A stretch of DNA of 64,000 bases, from assembly GCF_037893015.1 (NCBI RefSeq), contig NC_133660.1, positions 281,667,067-281,731,066 on the forward strand. Reading direction: 5' to 3'. The DNA is from Macrotis lagotis (taxonomy: Eukaryota; Chordata; Mammalia; Peramelemorphia; Peramelidae). The notes under the pieces are model-generated. The model worked only from the letters and a program-made list of their open reading frames with translations, was not told where the DNA came from and did not search any database. Of the stretch, positions 63,987-64,000 are shown one piece after another. The stretch's first letter is position 1. The number at the start of each line of letters is the position of its first letter. Made by a program: the position numbers and the translations under genes.

Positions 63987-64000
63987 CTAAGGGGAGGAGT

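Noticed and set aside
1-64000. Endogenous retrovirus or LTR element
   Set aside because: I saw no paired LTRs, primer-binding site or gag/pol/env-like blocks; the reverse-transcriptase-like remnant at 53-54 kb fits LINE-1.
1-64000. CRISPR arrays, operons or other prokaryote-type systems
   Set aside because: The window is vertebrate nuclear DNA with spliced genes and SINE/LINE repeats; repeat spacing is irregular and explained by retroelements and simple repeats.

Overview
This is nuclear DNA of a marsupial, most likely an opossum or other didelphid-like species. The reasons are vertebrate intron-containing genes with human-like splice sites, CpG-island promoters, and a dense load of tRNA-headed CORE-type SINEs ending in 'CCTTGCAAAAA', MAR1-like SINEs, MIR, LINE-2 and marsupial-type LINE-1 3' ends. 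The species call is inference from repeat style.

Three host genes are supported. CLCF1 (+ strand, 3 coding exons, 14893-22668) is complete and encodes a 225-residue secreted IL-6-family cytokine. POLD4 (+ strand, 4 coding exons, 33253-34113) is complete and encodes the 107-residue small subunit of DNA polymerase delta. SSH3 (- strand, 63986 down to 60095) is partial: the last seven coding exons are present, covering the DEK-C-like region, the whole phosphatase core and the C-terminus, and the 5' exons lie beyond 64000. The order CLCF1>POLD4>, <SSH3 is the mirror image of the human chromosome 11q13 order as I recall it. RAD9A, the next human neighbour, is not seen and probably lies left of position 1.

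Layout: 1-14 kb is gene-free upstream sequence with SINEs, L1/L2 remnants, CT-rich low-complexity tracts and some candidate regulatory patches. 14-16 kb is the CLCF1 CpG island and first exon. 16-23.4 kb is the CLCF1 body, ending in a 3' UTR with a cytokine-type AU-rich cluster. 23.4-32.6 kb is intergenic and LINE-2 rich. 32.6-34.3 kb is the POLD4 island and gene. 34.3-59.3 kb is a long gene-free gap full of LINE-1 insertions, including a degraded L1 interrupted by other elements, followed by an orphan CpG island at about 56 kb. 59.3-64 kb is the 3' half of SSH3.

The three genes do not form a functional unit: CLCF1 is a gp130/LIFR cytokine, POLD4 a replication factor and SSH3 an actin-pathway phosphatase. 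I see no previously undescribed system. The best leads are the orphan CpG island with promoter-like motifs beside an 80-bp duplication, an 84-nt in-frame POLD4 intron, a SINE-head insertion with a perfect target duplication, an inverted SINE pair in an SSH3 intron, a CTCF consensus match in the POLD4-SSH3 gap, and many long G/C homopolymers.
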